From Ascaphus truei (lineage: Eukaryota > Chordata > Amphibia > Anura > Ascaphidae): 64,000 nucleotides of DNA. The notes beneath the pieces are model-generated. The model did not search any database and was not told where the DNA came from. It saw only the letters and a list, made by a program, of their open reading frames with translations. Each line of letters opens with the position of its first letter. The first letter of the stretch is position 1. The stretch lies in the NCBI GenBank assembly GCA_036426205.1, contig CM071567.1:295153614-295217613 (forward strand). Direction: 5' to 3'. Of the stretch, positions 11,114-22,074 are shown piece by piece. The position numbers and the translations under genes were made by a program.

Positions 11114-12302
11114 ATGTCTAGGCAAACAAAGAAGCCGGTATCTCAAGCCGTCTCAAAGTACTTTTCCCCGCAGCAGAAAAGCCCTGAAGTGCAGCCCGTC
11201 ACACAAGATGGCGGAGGCGCACGCGGTGACCAAACAGTACAGGGCAAGACAGCCAGAGCCAAAGAGGCTCCCGCACAGGAGCAGCCACTGACTAGAGCCT
11301 TCATGGATTAGCTGATGGCGGCGCAACATACTAAACTTCACTCATCCCTCCAAATGGAAATAAAAGCCACGGTTCACGATCTAACACAGCAGATCAACGG
11401 CCTTGCGGACAAGACAACTACGCTGGAGGGCCAAATGGAGCAGACCCACGTACGCCAGACCGCAGCGTCTCCGAGAAGAACTCGCCCTGCTCAAGGACGG
11501 ATTGGAGGACCAGGAGAACCGGGATAGGAGGCAAAACCTCCGCATTCACAATATCCCTGAGACGGTTCTGCCTGGCCTCCTCCGCCCCTACCTCCTGGAC
11601 CTGTTCAAGTCTGGGTGCGAGTCCCTCCAAGATACAGACTTAGAAATAGACCGGGCCCACAGAGCCTTGGGGCCCAGATCTGAAGACCCGGGAAGAAGGT
11701 GCAATGTAATTGTAAGACTGCATAGCTACACGGCAAAGGAGAACATCCTGGTAACATGCAGGGGAGAAGAATCACTCACCTTCCTAAACGAACAGCTCCA
11801 AGTCTTCAGCGATCTATCCAGGACAATGGTGCTCCGGAGAAAGGAGATGAAACCCCTAACAACCTTCCTCCGAGACAACGAGGTCAGGTATCGTTGGGGG
11901 TTTCCCTTCAAGCTTACAGCTAACTACAAAGGCAAGTACATCACAATCAGATTTCCCGAAGACATGGCCCACCAGCTGCGTGGATGTCCGACCAACACCA
12001 GGCCCCAGCTCAGAGTGAGGAAGAAGAGGACAACAATGCTGAACCGGGAAGAAGAGAGGCCTCAACACGCTCGAAGACGCCCAAACGCTGACGAGACCGA
12101 CGGTGAAGGAGATCGTGACCCAACGCTGCCCGCACTGATGCAACACTCTCCATGGCAAACAACGCGAGACCATCTTCCCTGCCGCCGAGGATCAGGTCCC
12201 GCAGAGATCAAATGCCTAAGGATGAAGAGGCTATCTGCAGAAGTTCGTGGGCGGCTAGCCCCAAAGTTTTCACCCAGTTTAAGCAGTTTTCCAGTTTTGT
12301 AG
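11114..12302 (+). pseudogene. L1 ORF1 protein (RNA-binding chaperone), broken
   Basis: ORF1p of L1: trimeric RNA-binding chaperone of the L1 RNP. The start at 11114 opens MSRQTKKPVSQAV. A stop at 11309-11311 follows, then in the same frame a coiled-coil-like stretch (MEIKATVHDLTQQINGLADK), then a frame change near 11450 into the RRM and C-terminal domain: DRRQNLRIHNIPE, RAHRALGPR, VIVRLHSYTAKENIL and the C-terminal YKGKYITIRFPEDMA. NLRIHNIPE is the hallmark start of the L1 RRM. One stop and one frameshift make it non-functional. ORF2 follows after about 1.6 kb, far longer than usual. Confidence 0.88.
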
Positions 12303-12369
12303 CTCTTTCTGTTGAAGAGGCCCGTCCGGCTGAGGTTTGCACAGCAGAGGGGCCTGTGCGGCCCTGGAG

Positions 12370-13945
12370 GCTCGGGCCCCGAGGGGGGGGGGGGGGGGGG
12401 GCGGGTGAGGGGGGAGTTGAGACCCATTGTAGCATAGCGGAAGACTCCGAACTGTAAGTACCGATCCCTCTTGGACCGCCATGTGCCCCCCCCTCTTCAT
12501 TTGAACGGCCCCTTGTCTCACCGCACTGTGTCTAAGAGAAACAGTATAGGTCCAGTCACTGAGAGCGAGACCCCCCCCCTCCTAGTCGAGCGAACGTCCT
12601 CCGTGAGCAGAGTCGACCCCCAAAAGCCCCTGGACAGGTACCCGAACTCTACGTGGCAAACAGGCACATAAACCTCCTTCCCCCTCCACCCCCTCCCCCC
12701 CTGCCCTTCCCGCCATACCCAAGGTCCCATGAACCTCCAGATAGCCACGCGAAGAGCCCCCATGCCCCTCACATCTGCTCCACTGACCAAACCAGCTAGT
12801 CATGCACTGAGGGTCGCTAAATAGGATTCCAGAAACTGGACCCGCAATGTACATTGACCCCCCCTCCCTCCCCCCCCCCCCCCTATCCCCCCCCCCCCCC
12901 CACGGTTACTAAATGCTGGATGCCAAAAATCAACCCACAACATGTTTACCTGAGTCTCCAACAACCCTCCTGGCTTGGTCTGAATGTTAAGTATGTAAAA
13001 ATATTTCCATGCGTGCATATACATACTGTTTGTTATAAGTGACTGCTTGGAACGGAATATGAAGAGGAACAAGTCTCCCCCCCCTCCCGCTCCGCCCCCC
13101 TCACCCCACCCCCCCCCCCCCCTCCCTCCCCCCACCTCCCCCCTCACCCCCTTTCTCACACCCTACCCCCTCCCCCCGCTCCTCCCTCCCCTCTCCCCCT
13201 CCTCCCCCCCAGGGTCACCAAGTCCTGGATGCCAATACTCAAGGTACAACGCGAACACCTGGGTTGTAGCTAACCTTACTAGAATGGTCCAGATGATAAC
13301 TGTGTGAACAGGTTTCCAGGCGCATACACAAGAAATGTTTGCTAAATGTATTTCTCTGAGACGAATTATACGGAAGAGCATTTCGCCTCATGATACTCCC
13401 CTCACCCCCCCTTTCTTTCCTCCCCCCTCCCACCCTACCACCCCTCCCCCCCAAGGTTCCCAAGCACTAGCTCCCAAAAACTATCTTACAACAAGCACAC
13501 CTGAACTCTCAATCACCTGCCTGGCCTGATTTGAATGTCAATTATATCAATGTATCTCCATATATGCACATATGTATTGTCGGCTAAATATGTCTGCTCG
13601 GAACGGAACATGCAGAGGAGCATGCTCCCCCCCCTCTCCACCCCAGCCTCACCCATCCTCGCCCCCCTTCCCTCCCACATATACACCCTTCCGCATCCCC
13701 CTCCCCCCCAGGGTTACTAAGCTCCAGATGTTAAAAATCAAGGTACAACACGAACAGCTGAGTCTATGCTAACCCTGTTAGACTGATTTGAATGTCAGTA
13801 TGCCTCCACGCGTATACATAAGTACTATGTGCTAAGTATACTTGTTTAGGACGAAATATGCAGAAGAGCACATCACCCCATCTCCCCCGCCCCCCCCGCC
13901 AACTTTCCCCTCCCAACCCCCCCCCCCCCTCTCACCTCCCAAATT
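12370..13945 (+). repeat. C-rich tandem array between L1 ORF1 and ORF2
   Basis: At least four diverged copies of a 245-305-base unit, each starting after a C run with words like 'cacggttactaa', 'agggtcaccaag', 'aaggttcccaag' and 'agggttactaag' (about 12900, 13210, 13453, 13710). Each then carries 'gatgcca', 'caacacgaaca'-type words, 'gatttgaatgtca' and 'ggaacggaa..atgcagaggagca', and ends in a C-rich block. The array sits where ORF2 should start, so the first part of the endonuclease is missing or displaced. A G run at 12382-12399 precedes it. Confidence 0.85.
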
Positions 13946-13949
13946 AATC

Positions 13950-14470
13950 CTGGGATTAGAGCAACAATCCCTCGCGTCTCTGATCATAGGCGGAGACTTT
14001 AACATGGTGGCCTTACACACACACAAGACAAGTCGAACCCTGCCGCCACCCTCCTACCACCCTCTCACGCCACCTACACGACCCAGTCCCAAAAGAAAGC
14101 CAAGAAATTCAGAGAAATGGTTGAGGAATACTCATTAGTTTACATCTGGAGGGCTCAGCACCAGGGTCAAAGGGACTATACTTTCTTCTCCTCCCCTCAT
14201 CAGTCTTACTCAAGGATCGATTATTTTCTAGGTACAAGGAATGTCTTCCAGGCATCCGCCCAGTCGAACATAGGGTCAATCACCTGGTCAGACCATGCAC
14301 CCATCGACCTCATCCTATCCCTACCCTTTGTTAAAAACACACAATACAAGTGGAAGTTAAATGACTCCATGTTAAACTGTCACAGAGGCAATTATCCGCC
14401 AAAAATTATCAATGTATTTCCAAATCAACGCAGGTTCTGTCTCCGCCCCAGCCATGCTCTGGGAGGCCTA
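13950..14470 (+). pseudogene. L1 ORF2 endonuclease, C-terminal remnant
   Basis: AP-type endonuclease domain that nicks the target. Only the second half is visible. IIGGDFNMV (catalytic GDFN) occurs at about 13977-14005, then after a frame change YSRIDYFLGTRNVF and ITWSDHAPIDLIL (catalytic SDHAP) at about 14210-14315. The N-terminal motifs with the first Asn and Glu are absent; the upstream sequence is the tandem array. Frame changes at about 14120 and 14470 break it. Confidence 0.85.
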
Positions 14471-16227
14471 TAAAGCCACCATCAGAGGAGATCTAATCTC
14501 AATAGCGTCACATAAAAAAAAAAAAAACTTAAACTCCAAAAAGACATAACAGACAAAATCGCTCAGCTGGAACAGCAACATAAAACTACGGCATCAAAAA
14601 AACCGTTAAACCTAGTTAGATTCGTCCTCAAACAGTCCCAACTGGAGGACGTCGAGAAGGCACTCAGATGGTCCAAACAGAAATATTTTGACAAGGGCAA
14701 TAAGGCAGATAGCCTCTTAGCCGCTAAGCTTAGATGAACTAGAGTCAAGTCCCAGATAGCGCGCATCAGAACTAGAAATGGGCAGGTTACATACATTGAA
14801 AAAGAAATAGCGCAGGAATTTGCGGACTTCTATTCAGATTTATATAACCTCCACCCCCCAGATCAAGACCCGGTCAGCCTTAACACAATTACTCAGTATC
14901 TAGAGCAATGCTCCCTACCATCATTATCCCCCGAGGAGAAAGAGACCCTGAACAAAGATATCACAGGAGGAACTAACTCAAGCCATAAGCTCGCTTAAAC
15001 TAGCTAAAACCCCAGGCCCGGATGGCTTCTCCAACTCTTACTACAAGATGTTTAAGCCCATCCTCTCACCTCACCTACTTAATATGTATAATTCTTTCCT
15101 CCAAGGCGAACCGATCCCTGCCACAATTACAGCCGCAAACCTAGCTATAATTCAGAAGGAGGGTAGGGACCCGCTCCTCTGCGGGAACTACAGGCCCATC
15201 TCCCTATTAAACACAGATCTCAAAATCTACAGCAAGATCTTGGCAAACAGGTTAAACCCAATTCTCCCTAGGCTTATACATGTAGATCAAGTAGGATTCG
15301 TGTCGGGAAGACAGGCCTCCGACAACACCCGCAAAATTGTGGATATAATCGACCACGTGCATCTCACCGGTTCCAAAGCAATGATTCTGAGCTTGGATGC
15401 CGAAAAGGCATTCAACAGAATCAAGTGGTCCTTTCTAGACCAGACCATGAGGAGGTTTGGCTTCTGTGGGCCCTTCCTGGAGGGAGTGAGAGCTCTCTAT
15501 CAAAATCCCACAGCTTATGTAAAATTATCAGGAGGTTTTTCGGACCCAATAAAAATCAGGAACGGGACTAGACAAGGATGCCCGCTTTCTCCCCTCCTAT
15601 TTGCACTAACTATAGAGCCCCTCACAGCCACAATCAGAGATGATAAAAGCATAAAGGGAATCCAAATCGCAGATAGGGAGCACAAAATCTCCCTATTTGC
15701 AGACGACGTGATCTTAACGCTTGCTGACCCCCATATTTCCCTCCTAACCTCCAAAGAGTCCTAACCCAATTTGGAACAGTCTCAGACTATAAAGTCAATA
15801 TGGACATGTCAGAGGCCCTAAATTTATCCCTCCCTGACCAAACATGAATACAAATGGAGCTCTACCTGTATTAAGTACTTGGGAATTAAAATCTCCAAGT
15901 CCTACAGTACAGTCTACTAATACAACTACCCCCCCCCCCCTATTTGATCAGATTAAAAAAGACCTCGAAGTATGGAAAAAGCATCAGATCTCGTGGTTTG
16001 GGAGAATAGTCTCAATAAAAATGAACATCCTCCCAAGACTACTCTACTATTTCCAAACCCTCCCAATCGCAGTTCCACAAACAGCGCTAAAAAATATCCA
16101 ATCCCAATTTTTCCAGTTCATCTGGAACGACAAAAAAACCAGAGTCCCTAGATCAGTGATGCTCTCGCCAAAAGAGAGAGGGGGATTGGGGGTCCCCGAC
16201 ATAGTTAAGTACTATCTCGCAGCATAA
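14470..16227 (+). pseudogene. L1 ORF2 reverse transcriptase (broken)
   Basis: RT domain of L1 ORF2p. Motifs in order: TPGPDGFSN (about 15010), NYRPISLLNTDLKIYSKILA, LIHVDQVGFVSGRQASDNTR, ILSLDAEKAFNRIKWSFL (catalytic Asp), IRNGTRQGCPLSPLLFALTI and the active site ISLFADDVILTL (FADD, about 15690-15720). All catalytic aspartates are present. A stop at 15762-15764 and shifts near 15840 and around 14900-15000 break the frame. The thumb region continues to 16227 with SWFGRIVSIKMNILPRLLYY and IWNDKKTRVPR, ending at a TAA. Confidence 0.92.
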
Positions 16228-17342
16228 TTGAAGCAGGCTGTATTTTGGAATTGCGACCCGCCCCTGGCTTCTTGGCTCGAAATAAAATCCCATTATGCGC
16301 GCCCCCGCTCCCTCCAGGTAGCATTGTGGACCCCGAGCGGCAGTAGGGCCGGACCACAGAGGTTCGACCTGGGAGCAATGAGATGCACGTGGCACGTATG
16401 GCTTAAAAGCAAAGGGAAGTATGGTCTGCTAGCTTCCCCCTCCCAGCTCACACCACTCTTTGGGAACCCCAACGTCTCACCGGGATGTTCCCCGAGGCAA
16501 TTTGACCAATTTCAGGGTCATAATATTAAGCTGGTTGCTGATCTGCTGCAGAAGGAAGAGATTTTAACTTATCAGGAACTAAAGGAAAAACTCCAGATCC
16601 AGGGCCTCCATCTGTTTAATTACCTTCAAGTCCGCCATTTCCTATTAGCATTATCCCCAACCTCCAAGTTCCCCCCGCTCACCAGATTTGAATCCCTATG
16701 TACTAAAAACACATACCAAAGAGGTCTGATATCTGAGATCTATAAAGGTCTCGAACTAATATCCCATCCCCCGGATCATCGGTACACGGAAAAATGGTCT
16801 GAGGAATTACGCCTCCAAATAGATCAGGAGGACTGGGAGGAGATCTGGGAGCAGGCTACAAAAACCTCAATCTGTACAGCAATAAAAGAGAATATCTATA
16901 AAATTCTATATCAGTGGTACCTGACTCCAGCTAGGCTGAGCCAAATCTACCCCGGCACATTGGACCTATGCTGGAGGGGATGTGGTCAAAAGGGGGACAT
17001 GGCCCACATTTGGTGGTCATGTCCGGAGATCCAGAGGTACTGGACCATGATCAGACACTCATCTTTGAGGTAACGGGGCTTTCCCTCCCTCTAGACCCAC
17101 TGACTCTGGTGCTGAACAAACCAATTGAGGATCTTCCCCCACCAATGTCCAGGTTGATCATGGCCATGTTAACAGCGGCCAGGTGCTCTAAAGCAGCTGC
17201 CTGGAAGCAAATCAAGGCCCCCTCGAGAACTACTGTAATCAGAAGAATAAACGAGGTCATGATAATGGAAAAACTCACGGCTATGATTCAAAAGAAGATG
17301 CCCCAGTTTTGGAATACCTGGGACCCCTGGATGAGGAGATAA
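16228..17342 (+). pseudogene. L1 ORF2 C-terminal region with zinc knuckle
   Basis: C-terminal part of ORF2p, which aids RNA binding and target-primed synthesis. It continues the frame after the TAA at 16225-16227. The cysteine/histidine motif LCWRGCGQKGDMAHIWWSCPEIQRYW (described by its parts CWRGC, HIWW and SCPEI) lies at about 16970-17045, matching the CCHC-like motif at the end of vertebrate L1 ORF2. A frame change at about 17050 leads to the last ~90 codons, ending at 17342 (KKMPQFWNTWDPWMRR). Confidence 0.85.
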
Positions 17343-17667
17343 AACTCAGGAGGGTCGGACGTGGGAAACCCCTGATCTAACCATCTCCCCCCGAAGGGGA
17401 TAATAGGAGGCTCTGGGCACCCTTCCCCCCCTCCCCCCCCCCCCCCCCCCCCCCGCCCCCCCCCCCCCCCCCCCCCCCCTTTCTCTATTTCTCTTTTTCC
17501 TCCTCTTCTCTTTTCTCTTCCCCTCCCCTCTTACGAAAATGTGAAAACGATATTGGTCACGATATGACTAAACTGTTGTATATGAACTGTCATGGGCTCA
17601 TGACAACCCTGTATGTACAATAATGCATGAACGTGTCCAATAAAAAAAACTGTTACAAAAAAGAAAA
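17343..17667 (+). other. L1 3' UTR with long C tract and A-rich tail
   Basis: Begins after the ORF2 stop. 17425-17480 is almost pure C (about 55 bases, single G interruption), followed by pyrimidine-rich DNA and 'aataaaaaaaactgttac' then 'aaaaaagaaaaaag'. No separate gene. Confidence 0.8.
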
Positions 17668-17670
17668 AAG

Positions 17671-18333
17671 AATACAATTTATTGAATTTTAAAATAATAA
17701 AATGCTGCAATATGATAATATGCTGCAAAGTGCTGCAGTTTTAAACTGAAATCTTACTTACAATTAGCCCTTTGAACGTGCACCTTGTAAGTAGGTTTCT
17801 TTATATCTGGAATCTCCCGGCTGTTCCCTCCGTGTGAGGCTATGTCCTTCTCGCGTCTCTGATCGACGGCTGCACGCCTGGGGATGAAACTTTCCCTGCA
17901 TGGCTGCACCTGATGATGTCACCGGTCCACGGATTCAACTACAGGGTCCCTGAGAGTCCAAAAATCACCCTACGCGTTTCAAGATCTCTCTGTCTCTTCG
18001 TCAAGGAGTACTGCAGTTGATCAGCTCTGGCTGGCTTTTATACTTGAACAACTAATCAGCTAATGAACTTGAGCTTCTCCTGATATTTCTCAATCAATGT
18101 CTTTGACTATATGGACATTGATTGAGCAATATCAGGTGTAGAACAAGTTGATAAGTTGTTCAAGTATAAAAGCCAGCCAGAGCTAATCAACTGCATTACA
18201 CCTGATAAAGAGACAAAGAGGTCTTGAAATGCGTAGGATCACTAGGAGCTTATTTCACATCACTGCTCACTTTGCTGCATAATATCATATTACAGCATTT
18301 TATTATTTTAAAATTCAAAAAATTGTATTTGGG
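17671..18333. repeat. PLE-type inverted repeat hosting the L1
   Basis: Two arms face each other. 17671-17740 (aatacaatttattgaatttt, aaaataataaaatgctg) pairs with 18260-18333, and 17990-18050 (ctggctggcttttatacttg) pairs with 18150-18190. The turn is a hairpin at about 18090-18125. Each arm carries 'tacgcgtttcaagat...tcttcgtcaagg' or its reverse, the pattern at PLE ends. Left arm core (minus strand) reads TTGACGA...GAAAC; right arm (plus) reads CTGATAA...GAAAT: degenerate hammerhead-like cores. The L1 landed at the outer edge of the left arm. Confidence 0.8.
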
Positions 18334-19087
18334 AAGAGGATATGTCAAACTCAAAATAAACTTACTAGCTTCTTTGGGAAAGCAAGTTGGAATTTAGATC
18401 AAGATAATGCAACTAATTCAACTAGTTCAAAACTGTGACCACTGCTCTTTACCTAGTAGTCCTCTGGTTAGTTAGGGTTTAATATTTAATTTAATTGACA
18501 GCTGTTGAGGGTATTTAAGGCGGGGACACCACTTCCACAGAATGATGGATGGAGAGAGAGAGTATCGGAGGTGCTGGAGATCATTGAAGTCTTACCTAGG
18601 CTTTGGGAGCAGGTGTGGCGGCGTGGTGCTGGTTGGTTGTGGGTAGGCTTTGGTCATCATGGCAACAGAAGATGTTGTTCAGACCAGGGGAGAAGAGAAG
18701 CTGTATTGAGGTCTGGAGAGGCAGTGCATGTGCTGCTGGTGTTCAAGTGAAGGAAGGTCTGTGTCCAAGGGGTAGGCTGGCTAGAAAGAGCTTGGATCAA
18801 GAGGCCCCTGAGTAGCAATACCCTAGAGACTGAGAGTAAGGGGAGTAGTGGAGGAAGAGGAGTTGGTTTAACTTTTGGCAGTTAGCAAGCTCGGAGGGAG
18901 CAGCTGAGACAAGGAGTACTGTCTGGCAGAAAGGTAAGGTCAGGAGCAGGGTACAGAATCAAGAGTGAAAAGCTTCACAGAGACTGGTACACAGAGAGTC
19001 ATTGTGGAATGAGGGTTTGGGTATCCCATAACTTCTCAGTTGGTAGAGAAGGGAAAATAGCCCGTTGATGAATTGTGGAGACACTAA
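18334..19087. other. Unassigned sequence 5' of foldback element 1
   Basis: 18480-19080 is purine-rich, without a credible ORF. It becomes continuous with 21892 onward if the foldback element is removed; the joined flank leads into the tyrosine-recombinase remnant, so it may be an older, decayed part of that element. No domain recognised here. Confidence 0.4.
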
Positions 19088-19365
19088 GGGCCTCATTCAG
19101 AGAAGGTTGATAACAATTATCGCCAGGGCATTTAAAATGCCATTTTTTGGGGGGTTGCTGTCACGGTGTTCAGAAAGCCTCGATTACCTGTGATGGCAAA
19201 ATTCCCAAAACGGGCGAATTGCTGCCAGCGAGAGCATCGAGCCTCTGAAAAGGCCTAAACCGGCGATTCATTTCTGCTGTAGAGAGAGCGGCTCTGAGAG
19301 AGCCACCTCTCACAGCGGAAATGTCGCCCGAAAATTATTTATTTAAATATACATTTCTTTCATAG

Positions 19366-19624
19366 TGTAGATGTGCAGGGGGTCTCCGGAGCTGAACCGC
19401 GTTGGTTTTATGTCCGGGGATCCTCTGCTTCCCGAGATACAGGCACCTTTATGGGGTGCCGGTATCTCCTATGCAAGGAAATGTCCCGGTCACGTGACGC
19501 GGGACATTTCAATGCAGAGGGATACCGGCACCCCATAAAGGGGCCTGTATCTTGGGAAGCAGGGGGTCCCCGGACATAAAACCAACGTGGTTCAGCTCCG
19601 GAGACCCCCTGCACATCTACACTA
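19366..19624. repeat. Palindrome A, copy 1
   Basis: Two arms of about 115 bases read as reverse complements: 'gtctccggagctgaaccgc' ... 'gcttcccgagatacaggc' on the left, 'gcctgtatcttgggaagc' ... 'gttcagctccggagac' on the right, with a centre around 'ggtcacgtgac'. Copies at 24802-25062 and 42927-43189. Confidence 0.9.
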
Positions 19625-19889
19625 TGAAACAAATGTATATTAAAAAACATTTTAATAAACATCAATACACGCCCCCCCCCCTTCCGCCCAAACCCATACA
19701 GTACAGTAATGGGCAAAATAACTATTATCCAGATATGGATAATAGATTATTTGTCCATTATTAAACACTGCATTAGCATACATAAATAAAGTAAATAAAT
19801 ACAGTTATACTTACCACAACAGCAGGTCCCTCTGTCCTCCTTAGCAGGAAAGCATATATACATAATAAAGACATTATAATGGTCCCTGA

Positions 19890-19936
19890 CCCCTTAATCA
19901 CCTTAGCGGTTAGTAACCGCTATAGTCATTAAGGGG
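19890..19936. repeat. 'ccccttaat' hairpin
   Basis: Stem-loop 'ccccttaatca..ttagcggtta' against 'taaccgcta..tcattaagggg'. Similar hairpins, with paired substitutions, lie at 24370, 43574, 43855, 46877, 48081, 48815 and 48966. Confidence 0.85.
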
Positions 19937-20424
19937 TTAACCCACCCTGACCCTAAACAAACCCTGGAGGCCTAAGCACCACCCCTGGCTGACTATACCC
20001 ACCCTGTACCCATTGAGTAGTATCGAGCGTCATACCCATATAATAATATGGGCATGATAAGCCTCTATAGCACGCAATGGGCACCCTAATTACAATACAT
20101 TAATACACAAGACACACAATAATAAAACATAACTAGACTCCAAAAACCACACTACACTACACTACAACAGTAGCCAGCTAATCCAATCAATACAAGCAAT
20201 AACAACATCAACAATGAATTAATTAAACCATTAACCAATCAAAACAATTAATTCCTAAACCAACTCAAAATGAATAGTAACACTAACCAATCAAACCAAT
20301 TAATTACTACAACATTAATGAATTGAAACATTAAAATACAAAGAAATAAATTCAAACAATATCTGAAATAACAATAAAACGCATTAGCTACTGTAACATA
20401 ATACAACATTAACTAAAAACGAAA

Positions 20425-21052
20425 ATCTTCATCTGTCAATCCAAAAAGCACCATGGTAAATCCCAACCGATGTTGTCTCGTCGTCTTCTTGGGCTCAAAT
20501 GAGGCGTCACGGCCTTAAATAGGGCTTGTGACGTCACATTTAGCCTCAAAATGGTTAACAGCCACCTGATAGCTGTTTAAACCATGTTCCGACTTTAATT
20601 TAAATTTTTTTGCATGACGTCACATAAAGGGAATGATGCCAGCCAATCAGAATGGCTGTGCTTCATTTGCCTTTAAGATGACGTCACAAGCGGCGTCACA
20701 TGGTATTTCAGCCAATCAGAGTGTGGAATTGGTTCCCACGATCTGATTGGCTGAAATACCATGTGACGCCGGCCATCTTGGATTTAGTGACGTCATCTTA
20801 AAGGCAAATGAAGCACAGCCATTCTGACTGGCTGGCATTATTCCCTTTAAGTGACGTCATGTAAAAAAAATAAAAAAATAAAGTCGGAACATGGTTTTAA
20901 CAGCCAATCAGGTGGCTGCTAACCATTTTGTAGCTAAATGTGACGTCACAAGCCCTATTTAAGGCCGGGGTGCCTCATTTGAGCCCAAGAAGACGACGAG
21001 ACAACATCGGTTGGGATTTACCATAGTGCTTTTTGGATTGACAGATGAAGAT
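20425..21052. promoter_or_regulatory. 630-bp palindrome with mirrored CRE, CCAAT and TATA-like motifs
   Basis: The left arm from 'atcttcatctgtcaatcc' mirrors the right arm ending 'ggattgacagatgaagat'; the centre is near 20738. Each arm carries three full TGACGTCA (CRE) sites, for example at about 20529, 20615 and 20680 on the left, CCAAT/ATTGG boxes in 'agccaatcag', and one TATA-like 'tatttaagg' (20956-20964; mirror at 20513-20521). The order from centre outwards is CCAAT, CRE, CCAAT, CRE, CCAAT, CRE, TATA, which is how two divergent promoters would look. A half copy is at 45.25-45.65 kb. Promoter activity is inferred. Confidence 0.7.
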
Positions 21053-22074
21053 AGAAAATAAAGAAGATCAAGAAATGGTGACAGATGAAGATAGAAGAAG
21101 ATGATTAAAGAAGAAAAAAGAAGATTTGGGTACCTGATCCGGATCTTCATGGCAGATGGCATCAGATGCTGTTGGAGGCCTTCAAGGTACGTGAGCTTCC
21201 TGTTTCCCCGGGAGTCGGAGGGGCACCGTGAAAATATCCTATTATGATTCTCTACGATGCTGCGTAGGAATCCGTCTCTGTCACTTGGATTGATCACCTC
21301 CGGAGGCTTTAACCCACTCTTAAAGCGCTGGACAGGAAAAGGGACGACGATGGCGACAAGCTCGGAAGAGCAGTAATTGAGTCAGACAACCAGTGAAGCT
21401 TAGTCAAAAACTGTCCTGTTTATTAAAGATTTTCAGTCAGGTTATATTGGCATACGAGCATAGAAAAAACACATACATTGAGAAACTCACTTCCCTTTAC
21501 TTCCCTGTCTGTTTATCTCAAAAAGTGAGAAAGTGAGGAAAAGGGCCTGATTTTTTCTAAGTCACAACATATCGCAGCTCATCGAGGCATCTCCCCACCA
21601 ATTTACCTAAATTTTGAGGTGAATTGGATTTGGGGAGAAGATCGCCTTGTAGGGCTGCGATAGGCGGCGACAGCCGACTCGTGGGTACTAGATCGCGTGA
21701 GTTTATGATCCTTCTGAAAATGGTCGATAAGTGGCTGATCGCCGCTCAATTGGCGATTTTCTTTTGATCATAAGATTTTGCATCGATACAGGCCGTTATC
21801 GAGCACTTATCGAGGCTTACTGAATACGAGTTGCCATTTTGGTCGATAAGTGCTCAATAAGGGCCTTATCGAGGCTTGCTGAATGAGGCCCTAAGGCTTC
21901 TAATGCTTGGTGGAAGGTGACAGGCAGATGTGGGATTAAGGTTCCTGCAGGAATGTGTGGGAAGATCATTTAGAAAACTTCATGGACAGGAGGCACTTAT
22001 CCTTGCAGGTAAGGGAGAGGCTGGGGTGGAGAGAAAGACAAAACCAGGTTTGGCAATTAAACCTGAGAAGCAAA

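Larger units (their letters stand above)
10972..17667 (+). mobile_element. L1 LINE, near full length, with perfect 17-bp TSD
   Basis: Non-LTR retrotransposon of the L1 type. Both ends are set by an exact 17-bp direct repeat, 'aagaatacaatttattg', at 10955-10971 and 17668-17684. Inside, in order: a short 5' UTR (10972-11113), ORF1, a tandem-repeat zone, ORF2 with endonuclease remnant, RT and C-terminal zinc knuckle, and a 3' UTR ending in an A-rich tail (aaaaaagaaaaaag). Length is about 6.7 kb, the usual size. The perfect TSD shows target-primed reverse transcription created it, yet both ORFs are broken, so it is not extremely young. Confidence 0.93.
19088..21891. mobile_element. Foldback element 1, PIF/Harbinger-like, TAA TSD
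   Basis: Starts 'gggcctcattcag' and ends 'ctgaatgaggccc', a 13-bp perfect terminal inverted repeat, flanked by TAA at 19085-19087 and 21892-21894. A 3-bp TAA TSD with G-rich termini fits PIF/Harbinger, though no transposase is present (2.8 kb, no ORF with a domain). Inside are palindrome A (19366-19624), the 'aaccccttaat' hairpin at 19890-19936, an AT-rich spacer, and the large promoter-like palindrome at 20425-21052. Ends and internal blocks match element 2 (42637-49432). Confidence 0.82.

Noticed and set aside
12800..13307. Pro- or Gly-rich frames between L1 ORF1 and ORF2
   Set aside because: Produced by C tracts of the tandem array.
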